Shown here one piece after another: positions 20,463 through 32,513 of a stretch of 64,000 bases of DNA. Position numbers and translations under genes: made by a program. The stretch comes from Allolobophora icterica (lineage: Eukaryota > Annelida > Clitellata > Crassiclitellata > Lumbricidae). Numbering within the stretch: position 1 is the stretch's first letter; each line of letters starts with the position of its first letter. The stretch is from positions 70,346,877-70,410,876 of the forward strand of contig OY744608.1 in NCBI GenBank assembly GCA_963556255.1, in the 5' to 3' direction. The notes beneath the pieces were generated by a model. That model was not told where the DNA came from. It made no database searches and worked only from the letters and a program-made list of their open reading frames with translations.

Positions 20463-20995
20463 ATACAAGGGCAGTCAGAAGTCAATGGACAGCCGACCGA
20501 AGGGGGCTCCCACTCAGGACCGAGGAGTCTATAATAGTTTTGTTATAATGACGCACAAGGCATCCGTGGTAGACGATCGATGAGAGAGAAACTGTAACCA
20601 AAACCATAATACGTTGGCGAAGACCATTAATTAGTTTTGATGTTAATTAAATTACAGCTCAGATCAATCAACTTCAAGACTTTGAAGATGAAAATTGTTT
20701 TATTTAAAAAATGCATTCAGTAATGAGTTTTCCATGTGCGGTAACTAAGAAAGGAATAACTTCTAAAAACTTACTGAAAAGAAGTTATAAATAACGATAA
20801 CAAGATAGGCTTGAACAGCTTCTTATTTCAACAACAAGTAAAAGCATTGGTAAGCACATTTTAGTAATATCAAAAGCAGCTACATAATATTTAGAAACAT
20901 ACATGGATATATACAAACAAACACAACATTCATACACAAAATACAATACATGCAATAAATTGCGTTCTGAAGTACCTAAACCGCTCTGTATTAAG

Positions 20996-21240
20996 TGCAT
21001 AAATACATGCGTACATACATACATACATACATACATACATACATACATACATACATACATACATACATACATTCAATACATACATGTACAAACAGATATA
21101 TACATGTATATACATGCAGAAGCATACATACATACACACATACAAAACATACATACCTGTACACATGTACAGAAACAATAAATACAAGCATACATACATA
21201 CAGTCATACATAGATACAAAACATACATACATGTACATGT
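20996..21240. repeat. (ACAT)n microsatellite, interrupted
   Basis: Pure ACAT to about 21070, then degenerate. Confidence 0.95.
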
Positions 21241-21415
21241 TTTAGAAGTTCCTAAAATGCACTCTACAGAGGCCCAGATACACACAGTCACACACAAACA
21301 CACACAAATACATAGGCCTACATGCATACATTACTAAACCACGCATGGGCATTTCCCAACAACACATAAACCATCGTTAAGCAAACACGGCGCATAAGCC
21401 TTTCCTCGTTCATCG

Positions 21416-21450
<35 letters not shown>

Positions 21451-21479
21451 GTCCAAATAAAGCATTCAATTGCACTAAC

Positions 21480-21632
21480 TTGGCTTCGTCGAATCCGGTC
21501 CATTGGCAGCGCCACTCTCGTCGACGGTTCTCTGACGAGAATGTTTACGTCGTTTACGTTTCTTGTTGTCTTCCGGATATCGCAGACCGATGTACATGGC
21601 CTGCTGTTCCTCCCATCTCTCCCTCATGTTCA
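21480..21632 (-). CDS. SLC4: SLC4 sodium bicarbonate cotransporter, N-terminal exon
   Basis: 153 bp: two bases, 50 codons, one base. Acceptor TTGGTGCTTCAG, donor CCAA|GTTAGT. The peptide includes QQAMYIGLRYPEDNKKRKRR and then RTVDESGAANG. NBC-type members carry an N-terminal (I/M)YIG(V/L)xxP followed by a long run of Arg/Lys/His; anion exchangers are less similar here, so this supports the NBC branch. The start codon is not in this exon (it enters in phase with TG) and the first exon was not found; it should lie above 21632 on the minus strand. Confidence 0.92.
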
Positions 21633-21767
21633 CTGAAGCACCAACGATTAATCAATCAACGGCCGATCAAGAGGAGACAAAACAAATAAACGCTCAGCCA
21701 CAGATGACCGAAAACAGCCAAACGTTCACGCAACACACAAACAACGGCATACTTCCACATATTTATG

Positions 21768-21925
21768 TAACAGTAACATTCAGTAACAATTAGTAACAGT
21801 TAGTAACATTTGGTAACATTTAGTAACAATTAGTAACATTTAGTAACAGTTAGTAACATTAAGAAACAATTAGTAGGCCTAACATTTAGTAACAGTTAGT
21901 AATATTTAGTAACATTTAGTGTTTA
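21768..21925. repeat. 10-11-bp TTAGTAACA minisatellite
   Basis: About 14 imperfect copies of TTAGTAACATT / TTAGTAACAA, one interrupted by TAGGCCTA. Confidence 0.9.
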
Positions 21926-21956
21926 ACGTGTAATTGTAATTTGACACTTATGAATC

Positions 21957-22137
21957 ATAATCGTGTTCTCAAAACTTCTAAAGAGCCACTCGAAGGCCAA
22001 GCGCAGGGCACCAGCCTATTCACGAGCGCTGAACAATTATTGTGGGTGAACAACTTGCCAAAGGTAGCTATGCAGTGGCTTGAGGTAGATTCGAACCTGC
22101 GACAAGGCACAGAACATACCGCTACACCACTCCGTTC
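21957..22137 (-). repeat. SINE family B, full length
   Basis: On the minus strand: head GGTGTAGCGGTATG...AGGTTCGAATC, body AGCGCTCGTGAATAGGCTGGTGCCCTGCGCTTGG and the TTTAGAAGTTT end. Confidence 0.82.
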
Positions 22138-22157
22138 CTGTGTTTAACTTGTAATTG

Positions 22158-22265
22158 TAATTGATATTAAATTTTATAAAGCGCCACTCAGGAAAAAACC
22201 CATCAGTGGCTCTTCCGACCCGAGCCAGTGAAATTACTGTCGAATAATACAGACTTCAGGCGCGA
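22158..22265 (-). repeat. LINE 3' end (same family as 20.26 and 25.96 kb)
   Basis: Minus-strand CTGTATTATTCGACAGTAATTTCACTGG...GCGCTTTATAAAATTT, 5' truncated to about 105 bp. Confidence 0.75.
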
Positions 22266-23255
22266 ATTTAACTCTGCGAGCAAGTTGACAATACAATAAT
22301 ATACTATGCTATAATATGATATTAATTAAAGTTAAAACTTTAGCACAATTAAAATTAGGAGTTTACAAAAACTTGGCCTGGGGTAATAGACTAGTAAATT
22401 CGATTGTACATTCAACTGCAGGAGAGGCTTGGTGGCAATGGTTGCAAGAAATTTAACAGCAGAGAACTTCGGCATGACGAGCCACAGACTCTTCCCTGCT
22501 GGAAAGAACAAATGGGGATCATCCACGCTGGAGAGAACAGAAAGGTCAAATAACACAGGACGAAGTGATTAATAACACAATTTTCCAGACAGAACAGATT
22601 TATCTCCCTTCTGGCAGCGAAAAGGTCATAACAGGATCACGGACTCGCTGACTGCTTCAACGGAAACCCGAGGGACAGTGGAAGCGAAAATGGTATTCAG
22701 TCAGAAAGCATCGCTCCCACATCCCACGGATTCCACTTGATATATCAGAAGTCTTGGTTTGGGAAAAATAAACGACGTATTGGAGAAACAATGCAGAAGA
22801 AGAGTGCAGAGCAGAATCAGGTTGGATGAGACACAGTCATAAACTGCATGGAGCTCAGGTTCACTGACCTCCGGAAAAAGCTGTCGAGGACCAGAAAAAC
22901 AAATGAAAATCTACACGATAAAGTCAAGGTAGATCTGAAAACCTCTGATGAATGGACAAGAAATCCATAAGACACTAAAGTCAACAATTCCTCTCAATGT
23001 AATTGTTACAGTGGCGAGTCGTAATGGACTCTTTAGTTCACCTCTTGTGCGATAAGAAAAGGACCGAGAGAGGTAGAATAAGCTATCGATTGCTTTTAAG
23101 ACCTGAATGAGTTCCTGCACAAATGGATCAACTAAACTGCGTTCGGATCGATTATTCTTCCATGCCGACCGAATCCACTTGATAACAAACGTCTTAGAAT
23201 TTAGAAAAAATTAGAGAAACTTCAGACAAATTTCACCATGCTACCCTTTTACAGA
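22266..23255. other. No gene recognised
   Basis: Two related non-coding segments are visible near 22700-22760 and 23145-23215 (both with GAATCCACTTGATA...). Frames are short and unconvincing. Confidence 0.45.
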
Positions 23256-23665
23256 AACAGGTCTAGTAACAAGGTAAAAACAAAAGGTAATACTTTACGA
23301 AGGTAAAGGCAGCACAATAGTAAAGGTAACACGGTAAAACAGAAACAGGCAACATGGTAGTAAATATAAAGGTAACATGGTAAAACAGATAAAGGTAATA
23401 TGATATGAAAGGTAAAGGTAACATGGAACAACAGATAAAGGCAACATGGTAGGAAAGGTAAAGTTAACATGGTAACAAGGTAGAGGCAACATGGCAGGAA
23501 AGGTAAAGGTAATACCATGGTAACAAAGTAAAGGCAACATGGCAGGAAAGGTAAAGGTAATACAATGGTAAAAAAGGTAAAGGCAACACGGTACGAAAGG
23601 CAACATGGTAGAAATGGTGACGGTAACATGGTAAAAGGTAACGGTAACAAGGTGTAAAGGCGACG
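23256..23665. repeat. GGTAAAGGTAACATGGTA minisatellite
   Basis: About 400 bp of imperfect 18-25-bp units (GGTAAAGGCAACATGGTAGGAAA). Minus-strand frames rich in LPCCLY are artefacts. Confidence 0.9.
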
Positions 23666-23962
23666 TGGGAAAAAAGGAATGGTCATTGCCCGTGGTGAAA
23701 AAAGACAGGCTTGATTTCCAGAAACACCTTAAAGCCACGGTCCGAGGCGGTGGGACGAAGTCTCTGTTGGCTGACGAGGTGGAACCACGACGAAGCAATT
23801 CAACAGAAGATAATCAAGTGCACTCCTGTCAACGTCAGCACCGACCTCATCCATATTCATTGCGCAGAATTCATCAGTTGGAGCAATGAAGCTGTCGCAA
23901 CAAAACCAAGTAACGTATACAAAGAGCCGAGTTAAAACATCTGATAAGGATCGACGCGTCAC

Positions 23963-24221
23963 TCATGCTCCTCGACTCCAAGGAAGTCGGTCCCTAGGTC
24001 GAGTGGAATGCATTCGAGAAGCTTTCAGCGCTGCTGTCTCGACGCAACAAATTAGAATTCCTATGAGGAACGAATGGAGGAGGATAATTGTGGTCGTACC
24101 CTGCATGGCATCTTCGGTCAACGGCGCTGACCAGTGGGAAATTGACCCGTAGTCCTTGACCGGTTTCTCTGGATCGGAGGCGCGGGTCGCTGGAAGGGCC
24201 ATCGTCAACGCAGATTAGCAA
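23963..24221 (-). other. Open, GC-balanced segment; possible exon
   Basis: A 70-codon minus-strand frame from 24205 to 23994 has protein-like composition (for instance RRDSSAESFSNAFHST near its end). No clear acceptor or donor pair, and no family recognised. It lies upstream of the SLC4 exons on the same strand, so it could be an unrelated or upstream exon, or nothing. Confidence 0.18.
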
Positions 24222-24345
24222 TCAACTCTTCTCTGGTTTTCTGCTATGCTCAGCAAACTTCCTAAACACAGAACAACCAAAAATTAACTATTATTAACGT
24301 TAACAACTAAACATTAACATTAACTACTAATAATATTATCAACTA

Positions 24346-24632
24346 ACATGAAGAAGAAGAGCAGTCCCTTAAACTAGCCATGAGGCAGCCATGGGTATGA
24401 AGTGTTAGCGACTTCACTTTCTTAGCCACGGCATCTGAGGGCGGGTGGCCAGTTATCTCCCTCGCTGTCCAATCTTCCCACATACAATGCACGTTCAGTG
24501 TACTCATTATAGCTGGGTTTGCTAGGGGGTGCAGATGGAGCATAGATCTTGAACCAGATTTCTGCCCTGACGGGGATTTGAACCCCCGACCTCTCGATTG
24601 ACAGTCCAGCACGCTAACCACTACACTATCAA
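24346..24632 (-). repeat. SINE family A, full length
   Basis: Minus strand: GGTGATTGATAGTGTAGTGGTTAGCGTGCTGGACTG head, GGGGGTTCAAATCC B-box, CCCCCTAGCAAACCCAGCTATAATGAGTACACTGAACGTG body, and the GACTTCATACCCATGG...CTCTTCTTCTTCATG end. Confidence 0.88.
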
Positions 24633-24864
24633 TCACCGTCTATGCTTAGAACACAAATAAAACTCCACAGAGGACAATGAACTCCTCGTGAAATTATTAT
24701 ATGTTTCTTTCGATTTTTCAAAGCCCATGCAGTCGCTCTAAATATAGGCCTATTAAACGTCCGATTTGTTTGACAGTTTGTCATGATGACTGTTAACAAT
24801 CGATGCGGAAATCTCATTGCATAGATGTCATAGAGGAAAGTAATGTCAACCACCAGTCTATAAT

Positions 24865-24948
24865 ATGTGTGCGTGTGCGTGCGTGTGCGTGTGCGTGTGC
24901 GTGTGTGTGTGCGTGTGCGCGCGTGTGCGCGCGCGTGTGCGTGTGTTA
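24865..24948. repeat. (GTGC/GT)n microsatellite
   Basis: GTGTGC/GTGT alternation with GCGC interruptions; Z-DNA-prone composition. Confidence 0.92.
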
Positions 24949-25099
24949 CTGTCGATGCATAATTGCATATGTGAAATGCAGAACAAGCCTATTATCAAAT
25001 ATAGAGTATATGTGAATCACAAGATATATCTTTTTGACAGCCTTTTTCAAAATGCCTTCGAGAAGTCCTCAGAGGCACATAAAAACGCTCAGAAACATA

Positions 25100-25103
<4 letters not shown>

Positions 25104-25168
<65 letters not shown>

Positions 25169-25169
25169 C
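25104..25169. repeat. (CA)n-(TA)n microsatellite
   Basis: About 23 CA units then TA units. More (TA)n follows at 25297-25336. Confidence 0.93.
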
Positions 25170-25296
25170 TGTGAAACATTGAATATATATTAAGTACCGT
25201 ATATAAAATGGACAGTATATAAATATATGAAGCATTGAGTACATATTACCAGAGTATTCATAAGAGAATACTCTGGTGTGCATATTTATGGACATT

Positions 25297-25328
<32 letters not shown>

Positions 25329-25963
25329 CATGTATATCTATATAAAATAATATATCACAGATTATATAACGCATATTTAAAGTATTTATTTAATATAACA
25401 CGCATACATTTAAAAAGCAGAGTATATACAATGTATGCTTAAATGGTTGTATGTATATTGTGCGATTGATAATTATTGTAACAGGGCGTGCAGTTGAAAC
25501 ATTGGAATCAACCTGACATCTCCAAAAGATTATTTGGTCATTGCTTCCCTTGAATCAATCAATTGAATCAATCAGTTAAACAATCACCATCTGTTGATGT
25601 TTCGGGCATAATCACGAGGGCGCTATAGAAGTTAATTAGATAACATCTATAGATTGGATTTCAGATAGCCTTGAAAAAACCAAATCCAAATATGATGAAA
25701 CAACGGAAACCGGTTTCCATAGACAAAGCCCGAATCAATAACAGTTTAATTCCGGCTGCACGCACAGGCTATAAACAACGGACTGGAATGAAAATGTTCA
25801 TAATTAGTGCAACTACCTACGCACATCGACTGGTTGGCACCAATGATGTTCTCCCGGGTCCAAAGCAATGGTGCAGATGCACTGTCTTTTATACACATAG
25901 ACCAACACATGTAATATACGTCGATCGGCTGCCCATGGACTTCTGACGTCCCTCGTATGCATT

Positions 25964-26195
25964 AAGCTTACTGCTACAGCTCAGTCCAGAAGCGTTGCCT
26001 ATGTTGCGCCCACCAACTGGATTAGCCTTTATCGTGAGCTGCGGCTCGAGCTCCTCAGTTTGTCCCCTCCACAGTTTCGCAAGCGCCTCAAGTCTGTATT
26101 ATTCGACAGTAATTTCACTGGTTTGGGATGGGAGCACCACTGGTGAGTTTTTTTCTAGAATTGGCGCTTTATAAATGTCAGATTACAATTACAAA
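25964..26195 (+). pseudogene. LINE RT C-terminal fragment with 3' untranslated end
   Basis: 61 open codons from 25964 to the TGA at 26144-26146, ending RKRLKSVLFDSNFTGLGWEH-HW. This is the C-terminus of a CR1/L2-like element (AxSRSxAYxAPxxWxSL...LsPpqFrkrLKs.LF). It is followed by GGCGCTTTATAAATGTCAGATTACAATTAC. It is the best preserved of three copies and defines the 3' end of this family. Confidence 0.85.
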
Positions 26196-26254
26196 ACAGA
26201 AAAACTTCAGTACAATACCAAGTGATATTTAAAGATCAGTATTTAAGAAATATT

Positions 26255-26470
26255 CCTCTGCAAGAGCAGACAGGTGTTTTGAAAATTCTCCTTCACTTGC
26301 GCCCCCTAGCCAACTCACCTGGAATGAGTACATTGGCCGTACACTGCGTGGGAAGATGTGACGGCGAGGAAGAGGACTTGCCATCCACCCTTATATGCCG
26401 AGGCTAAGAAAATTACTTTAAAATTGAGCAAATTGATGCCGAGGCTAAAGTAAAATTGTCGCTAACAAAT
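26255..26470 (+). repeat. SINE family A, 5'-truncated
   Basis: Plus strand: GCGCCCCCTAGCCAACTCACCTGGAATGAGTACATTGGCCGTACAC...ATGCCGAGGCTAAGAAAAT, with the last 30 bp repeated in tandem (26436-26466). Confidence 0.78.
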
Positions 26471-26627
26471 CACACCTCTCCCTGTCTCTCGGGGTTAGCT
26501 CGAGAGACTACTACACCTCTTGTCTCACACATATATTGTTTGCTAAAAGTTCAGTAGAATATCAAGTGATATATAATTACTGATATTTAAGGCTAGAGGA
26601 TACACAAACATGCATGCATATATACAA

Positions 26628-26822
26628 CATTCATACATACATAGTTACATACATACATACACACATACATACATACATACATACATACATACATACATAC
26701 ATACATACATACACACATACATACATACAATCATACATACATACCATTATACATACATACATACAATCATACATACATACATACATACATGCATACATAC
26801 ATTCATGCATACATACATACAC
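26628..26822. repeat. (ACAT)n microsatellite, interrupted
   Basis: ACAT units with AATC and CACA interruptions. Confidence 0.95.
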
Positions 26823-27413
26823 TGTGGCATGACGCGTCCTGTTAGTATAGTAAAGATTCGATAGAGGTCACCATGATGCCACACTGGAGTGGACTAAGGT
26901 GTGTCCAAGGTGGTCTGAAGGTCGAGGATCTGGACATTCCTTCACTTTCAGTCTACTGGCAGGATATAAAAAGAGTGAGAGGGATATGACCATTCTCTTG
27001 CAAATCCACACACTGTATCACACACTCCAGTTACCTTACATTGTGTGTTGCTTTATGACGCCTAGCATATTGAACCTCCCTCCGCTCACTGCGTGCGCCC
27101 ATCACGCCATGAAACAGATCATCACACGACTAGCCAATCGCTTTCCGTGGAACAATGCTGACCGAGGCAACAGTAAATGAGAACGATCATTAACAGCGAA
27201 ATACAAAAGCAATCTGCTAGCGAGATATGAACACAAACTGATGAACAGTGTAAATATGTCACAGCAAAAAAAGCTCCTGCATGCTAACACACACATCCGG
27301 GAAATTCGGAATTTTCTCTGCATCCTTTGATGAAAATTCTCCGCTATTGTCAACCATGTAGATCTGGCCGACAGTTTGCTCAATTGGAAAGTAAAATAAG
27401 TAGAAAAAGATCA
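26823..27413. other. No gene recognised
   Basis: Unique-looking sequence. Frames up to 93 codons on either strand, without recognisable domains or matched splice signals. Confidence 0.4.
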
Positions 27414-27676
27414 GTCCGCAAAGCTAGCCTCAGAGGCGACCATGGGTATGTAGTGCTGGCAACTTCATTTTCTTAGCCTCGGCATATAAGGGCGGGCGAC
27501 TAGTCCTCTCCCTCATCGACAGTGTACGGTCAGTGTACTCATCATAGCTGAGTTGGTTTAGGAGGCGATGGTGGGGTAGAGACCTCAAAACAAATTTCTA
27601 CTCTGGCGGGGATTTGAACCGACGACCTCTCGGCTGACAGTCCAGCGCGCTAACCATTCGACCATCGTGGACCCAC
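27414..27676 (-). repeat. SINE family A, full length
   Basis: Minus strand: GTGGGTCCACGATGGTCGAATGGTTAGCGCGCTGGACTG head. B-box and body as in the other copies. Confidence 0.88.
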
Positions 27677-28154
27677 ATTACGAAAATTCGGTTCCGACAC
27701 ATTGAGTCACATGTGGCCCGCGGCCTTCGATGCAGGGAAGCCAAAACAGTCGACATCCAAAATCAATAACTGAACGTCGCTGGCTAAGCACCCAACACGG
27801 GACTCAATGCGAAAAGGCTTAGCATGGAATAAATCAACGAATCCGGCAAACACGAAGAAGAAGACCAACTCCTCATCAGTTCGTCTTCCGTCCGTCTCCG
27901 ACAAATTCCGCTAAGCTGGTTAATCTTGATTTAATTAATCCGCGGATTATGAACACAACCTGACACAATATCAAAACATGGCATTGATTAGTTACGTCAG
28001 TCAGAGTTAATATGGAAATCAATCAATATGAAAAGTCGCTCAGAATGACTGCGCTGGAAAAAAACTGTCTGTCTATCGTCCGATTTAAGCTCCCAGCAAA
28101 GTTTCTCAATCACGTCCTTGGTCAGTTACTGTGTTACAACAAAGATTACTAGCG

Positions 28155-28366
28155 TCGCCCTCCTCTTTTATACAGGCTTGGGGCTGGCGCTAACAGAGCA
28201 ACTACCCGTCTATTCGTTCCCCTGCTTTCTCTGTAGCGTCTTTCCTCCTTTGGCTTTCTTAAAACCTGTTTCTTCTCTCGGGTTCTCTCGCACTGGGAGC
28301 GCTTCTGAATGGCTCTCCCGTTAGAAGCGCTTTATAAATGTCCGAATACAATACAATACAAAAAAC
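28155..28366 (+). pseudogene. CR1/L2-like LINE 3' end
   Basis: Encodes the last residues (FLKPVSS...SRTGSASEWLSR) and carries the 3' end AGAAGCGCTTTATAAATGTCCGAATACAATACAATACAA seen in the copy at 31.3 kb. A related CTCCTTTATCCAAGCTTGGGACTGGC segment recurs at 28608-28650. Confidence 0.75.
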
Positions 28367-29300
28367 GACCTCCTTTGAGCGAGTCGTCTATTTAAAGCAC
28401 TTGGTACTTCAGTCATCATTCCACCCTAGCACCACTCTTTCTCGCCCTCCCTAAACACCTCCCCTCTGATTCAGACCTGGCAGAGAAATAGACCCGACAA
28501 CCTGGCTCTTGGAAAATTGATTTGATAGGCGCCCAATCGCCGACGAATAAGCCGGTAGTAGTTCCTGTTTAACGACGCTGTGTCAAAACAGAGATTTAAG
28601 TTACCCTCCTCCTTTATCCAAGCTTGGGACTGGCACTACCAGAGTGAGTGCGGGCAGTGGCCGAGTATGCCGGTCTGTCTGACGCAGCTTTTATGTTAAA
28701 CTGAAAATCGGAGATTTGCATCTACATCACATTAGCCTATAATACACACGACCACTCCAAGTAATGCATTGTCCAAAATGATGTTAGTTCCTTCAGAGAC
28801 TTTTGTCTCCTCAGCTCTTGTCTCTCAACTCTGACAACAATAGCCGCATTTAATTAATGATTTCTGTTGTCTTGGACCGCACACAATCCGGGCGTTACAG
28901 TCACCGCCCCACACGGTGACGCTGGCCGGTTTCTCTACGTCACTGTCCTGCTGCAGGATATTATGTGGCCTTCGGGCGCCGCAGTCACGTTGATAAACAG
29001 AGACCGTTAACAGGTCTGTGGCTGTGGGCGCATCTGCCATCGTCCCCATACGTGCTCGGAGTATGCTGTGCGTACTTGGGAACACTCGGTCGATGCGTAG
29101 TCGGGGATGACGTGGAGCACACCCTGCACACGTACGATATTGGTGCTCATCAGGACAGAAAGACACTTGGCGTTGGCATTCGATCAGTCTTTGCTAGCCG
29201 TCTGTCTCCGTCTGTCAGGACAGGTTGATGAGCATCTATAGACGACATCTGAATGGAAATGTTGTTGTTTCAGATACTGCTGTCTCAAAAGTTTCCCGTA
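28367..29300. other. No gene recognised; GC-rich stretch with open frames on both strands
   Basis: 28850-29220 is more GC-rich than its surroundings, with frames of about 113 codons (minus), 87 codons (plus) and a second minus frame of about 55 codons containing VQGVLHVIPDYASTECSQV. I cannot choose among them or name a family. It may hold a host exon. Confidence 0.25.
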
Positions 29301-29310
29301 GAGTTGGATG

Positions 29311-29545
<235 letters not shown>

Positions 29546-29672
29546 TCTGATCTGGCACCGGGGACGAGGACCACGAGCCCCAGTAGCGACAGTAATTCTT
29601 CGGAATTGCTTCTAGGAGCCTGAGGGATTCTTCCTACCTTGTGCAAAAAGAATAATAATAACAATAATAATT
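29546..29672 (+). repeat. AAT-associated LINE, 3'-terminal fragment
   Basis: Ends GAGCCTGAGGGATTCTTCCTACCTTGTGC then AAT repeats, a diverged version of the hairpin 3' end at 15.82 kb. Only the terminal 100 bp remain. Confidence 0.6.
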
Positions 29673-29867
29673 ACTTTAAAGAATCAGTTGCAAGCACAAC
29701 GATGGTAATTCGGTTACTGATTGTGGCCAAATGTGGTTTCACAGCCTTCCAATCTACCATGTCTCTGATAAATTATCAAAAGATATTCTTTAGACTATGA
29801 CCAATAAATGTCTGATCTTCTGGAAAATGACTTGCATCTTTAATTGATCTCTCTGGACAACCTCGAA

Positions 29868-29945
29868 ACAGCGCTCGTTAATAAGTTGGTGCCCATTTTA
29901 CGAAGTGTCTCAGACATTTGGAGTTAATTATTACGATTATGGAAA
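29868..29945 (+). repeat. SINE family B, degenerate
   Basis: CAGCGCTCGTTAATAAGTTGGTGCCC...GTTAATTATTACGATTATGG. Confidence 0.5.
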
Positions 29946-30346
29946 ATCGGAGCCAAATAAGGAAACTCGGTTGAAGCTTCAATAGAGTGATTTTTAATTT
30001 GTACTCGGAACGATATTGATTTTTCACCGTGAATGTATCAGCAACAATATCTATTGTGCATTGTTTTATTCACGCTGTGATGGACAGGTTGATGGCCATT
30101 GTTCTATTAAGCCTATTTATAGATTTCTTTTCACAACCAGTAGCAATCGCCCACAGGAAAGAAGGTCATGACGTCTTTGCAGCAGCCATTTATCTAGCTA
30201 TTCAGACTACGTTTCAATACAACTAACCTTGATTTGGTTCTGATGTCGTACAAAACAGCGTGCCTCGACGCTTAGGTTTTTTACATTAAAAAATTCATTT
30301 TATTCCATTTGTTTGTTGAGGGTTGCATGCTGACTTACAACTGTGA

Positions 30347-30540
30347 GTGGGAAGATCAGATGGCAAGGGAGAGGACTGGCAGTTCGTCCACATCTGCTGA
30401 GGCTAAGAAAAGTGAAGTCGCTAATACTGCCTACCCATGAATTCCTTGCAGGGCTAGTTTACGAGACTCTTCTTCTTCATCTTGCTGGGAGGTCAGTGTA
30501 ATCTTCTTGAAGGGGCGCTATATAAATTATGTTTGAATTC
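30347..30540 (+). repeat. SINE family A fragment plus D-type retroposon tail
   Basis: GGGAAGATCAGATGGCAAGGGAGAGGACTGGCAG...GCTAAGAAAAGTGAAGTCGCTAAT, then at 30514 GGGGCGCTATATAAATTATG, the end type of family D. Confidence 0.65.
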
Positions 30541-30627
30541 ACAACAACAATTTAGAACAAACACCAATTGCTCTTGAGCTACTTTCGTGTCACTGTACAC
30601 ACACACACAGTGGACATTTAAATGTAA

Positions 30628-31365
30628 GGTTTCCGCTTTTCACTTTCTCGTCTAGCGTTCGTGATCTAGGAGTGACCCTTGACAATTCTCTCACCTTTAC
30701 TGAACACATTTCCAAACTCACTCGCACTTCCTATTTTCACCTAAGGCGCCTTAGAGCTATCCGTCGCTCTCTGTCATCTCCAATTTTCACTTCAATTGTC
30801 CATGCATTTGTCTGCTCTAGACTTGACTACTGCAATTCCCTCCTCATTGGTCTTCCCAAAGTCCGTCTTGCTCCTCTTCAGTCCGTTCTCAATGCTGCTG
30901 CTAGATTAATTGCCCGTCTTCCTCGATTCTCTCATATCACCACCTTTATGGCAGAAGAACTCCACTGGCTCCCGCTTTCTGCCCGCATCCAATTTAAGGT
31001 CCTCATCCTTGTCTCTAAGGCTCAGCTTGGTTTCGCTCCAAAATATTTATGTGACTTATTTCATCGCCCTCACTCTGCGGCTTCTCTTCGTCCTCTTCGT
31101 TCATCTGACCGTTTGGACCTCCTCGTTCCCCGTGTCAGGACTTCACTGGCTCAATCTAGGTCGTTTGCTTCCATTGGCCCTGCTCTTTGGAATGGGCTTC
31201 CTCCGTTTGTTCGTTCTTCTATTCTCTCAGGTAGCGTCTCTTCCTCTTTTACCTTTCTTAAAACTTGCTTTTTCTCTCGGGGTCTATCGCACTGGGAGCG
31301 CTTCTGAATGGCCCTCCCGCTAGAAGCGCTTTATAAATATCCGAATACAATACAATACAATACAA
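30628..31365 (+). pseudogene. CR1/L2-like LINE reverse transcriptase, C-terminal third and 3' end
   Basis: The longest LINE copy. It is open from about 30628 (FSSSVRDLGVTLDNSLTF) to the TGA near 31305. Blocks: SYFHLRRLRAIRRSL, SRLDYCNSLLIGLPKV, VLNAAARLIARLP, LHWLPLSARIQFKVLILV, LAPKYLCDLF-like and RSFASIGPALWNGLPP. The fingers, the YADD palm and the endonuclease lie upstream and are missing (5' truncation). The 3' end AGAAGCGCTTTATAAATATCCGAATACAATACAATACAAT, with a short (ACAAT)n tail, gives the true terminus. An uninterrupted frame of 211 codons suggests fairly recent insertion. Confidence 0.93.
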
Positions 31366-31659
31366 CTAAATGTAACCAGTAGTTCTATTAATTATTCATT
31401 GTTACGTCTCTTCTGCACCTACAATGCTATTCGTGAAGTATATGTTTCTAATAACACTAACCCAATCAACTTTGAATTGAACCAAGCCACAACTCAAAGA
31501 TTATCGTAGTCGCAATCTCAAAATGTCCACGGCGCCCAAAAAAATGAAGTTGCGGGAATAGGTGTTTAGACAAAACATAATCTATAGGCTGGGGGTGAAA
31601 CCGGTTCCAGGTCAAGATCCAAAGGGGTCAAGCTGTCATCCCAGACTATGTGGTAGGTA

Positions 31660-31850
<191 letters not shown>

Positions 31851-31989
31851 ACCAAATATGGCCACAGAAAAGGAAGAAAGTTGCTCAGCATTGCTAACAC
31901 ACGAGGGATATATATATATATCACAGTAAACATAAACAAGGCCAGATTGAAACATAAATTTCTCAAGCGTCTACTGTAACCCATTTTCT

Positions 31990-32513
31990 GGAACATTAAA
32001 GCCACTCCTCTGCTGTACCACCGATAGCTACGTGGAAATGCGTCTCTAAGAGACTCACCCTAAGTATCTCTCCTTGAACTTTCTGTCCCATGTTTGATTC
32101 ATTGCAATTGTAATTGTAATCCACATTCACAAAGCGTCACTCTATTATTCAAATACTCTCCCGGACAGTTTTATTGCCCAGTTTTAGTTGGTATTTCCTA
32201 TTCCCCATTGAAACTCTGCAGCATAAACTCTTCTCTACCGAATAAACGACTGTACAGCGAATAGATCGAGAAAACTGAGAACAAAAGAAAATGACTGCTA
32301 GACCAGTACACAGCCGAGCAACAGAATCGTGGACAAATCATATAAAGGAGGAAATCAACAACTTCAGCAACAACGGAATGATTTAAGATGAACGAGCACC
32401 ATAGACAGCAATATGTTGTAGGTATATGTTTTAGCTATATGTGATGTAGGATAAATTGGTATATGTTGCAATAATTATGTTGATAAGAAAGAAAACCAGA
32501 CAAGATTAGGTCA
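31990..32513. other. No gene; retroposon-like fragment
   Basis: 32000-32165 shares ATTTTCTGGAAC..., GAGACTC and TGTAATTGTAAT...AAAGCGTC motifs (reverse order) with 36585-36720, so both are remnants of one family. Confidence 0.4.

Larger units (their letters stand above)
19832..21479. other. SLC4 intron with LINE 3' end and ACAT satellite
   Basis: About 1.65 kb. Contains a LINE C-terminal remnant (20255-20462, minus), an (ACAT)n array, and (ATC)n at 21416-21451. No other exon was seen. Confidence 0.6.

Noticed and set aside
23249..23798. 145-167-codon minus frames rich in leucine, proline and cysteine
   Set aside because: They follow the GGTAAAGGTAACATGG minisatellite.
23994..24221. Resemblance of a 75-codon minus frame to the N-terminal region of PDE4 phosphodiesterases
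   Set aside because: Only a few scattered residues agree and there is no splice support; reported instead as an unassigned open segment.
28825..29228. Confident gene call in the GC-rich segment
   Set aside because: Three mutually exclusive frames of similar quality; no family or splice pair distinguishes them.
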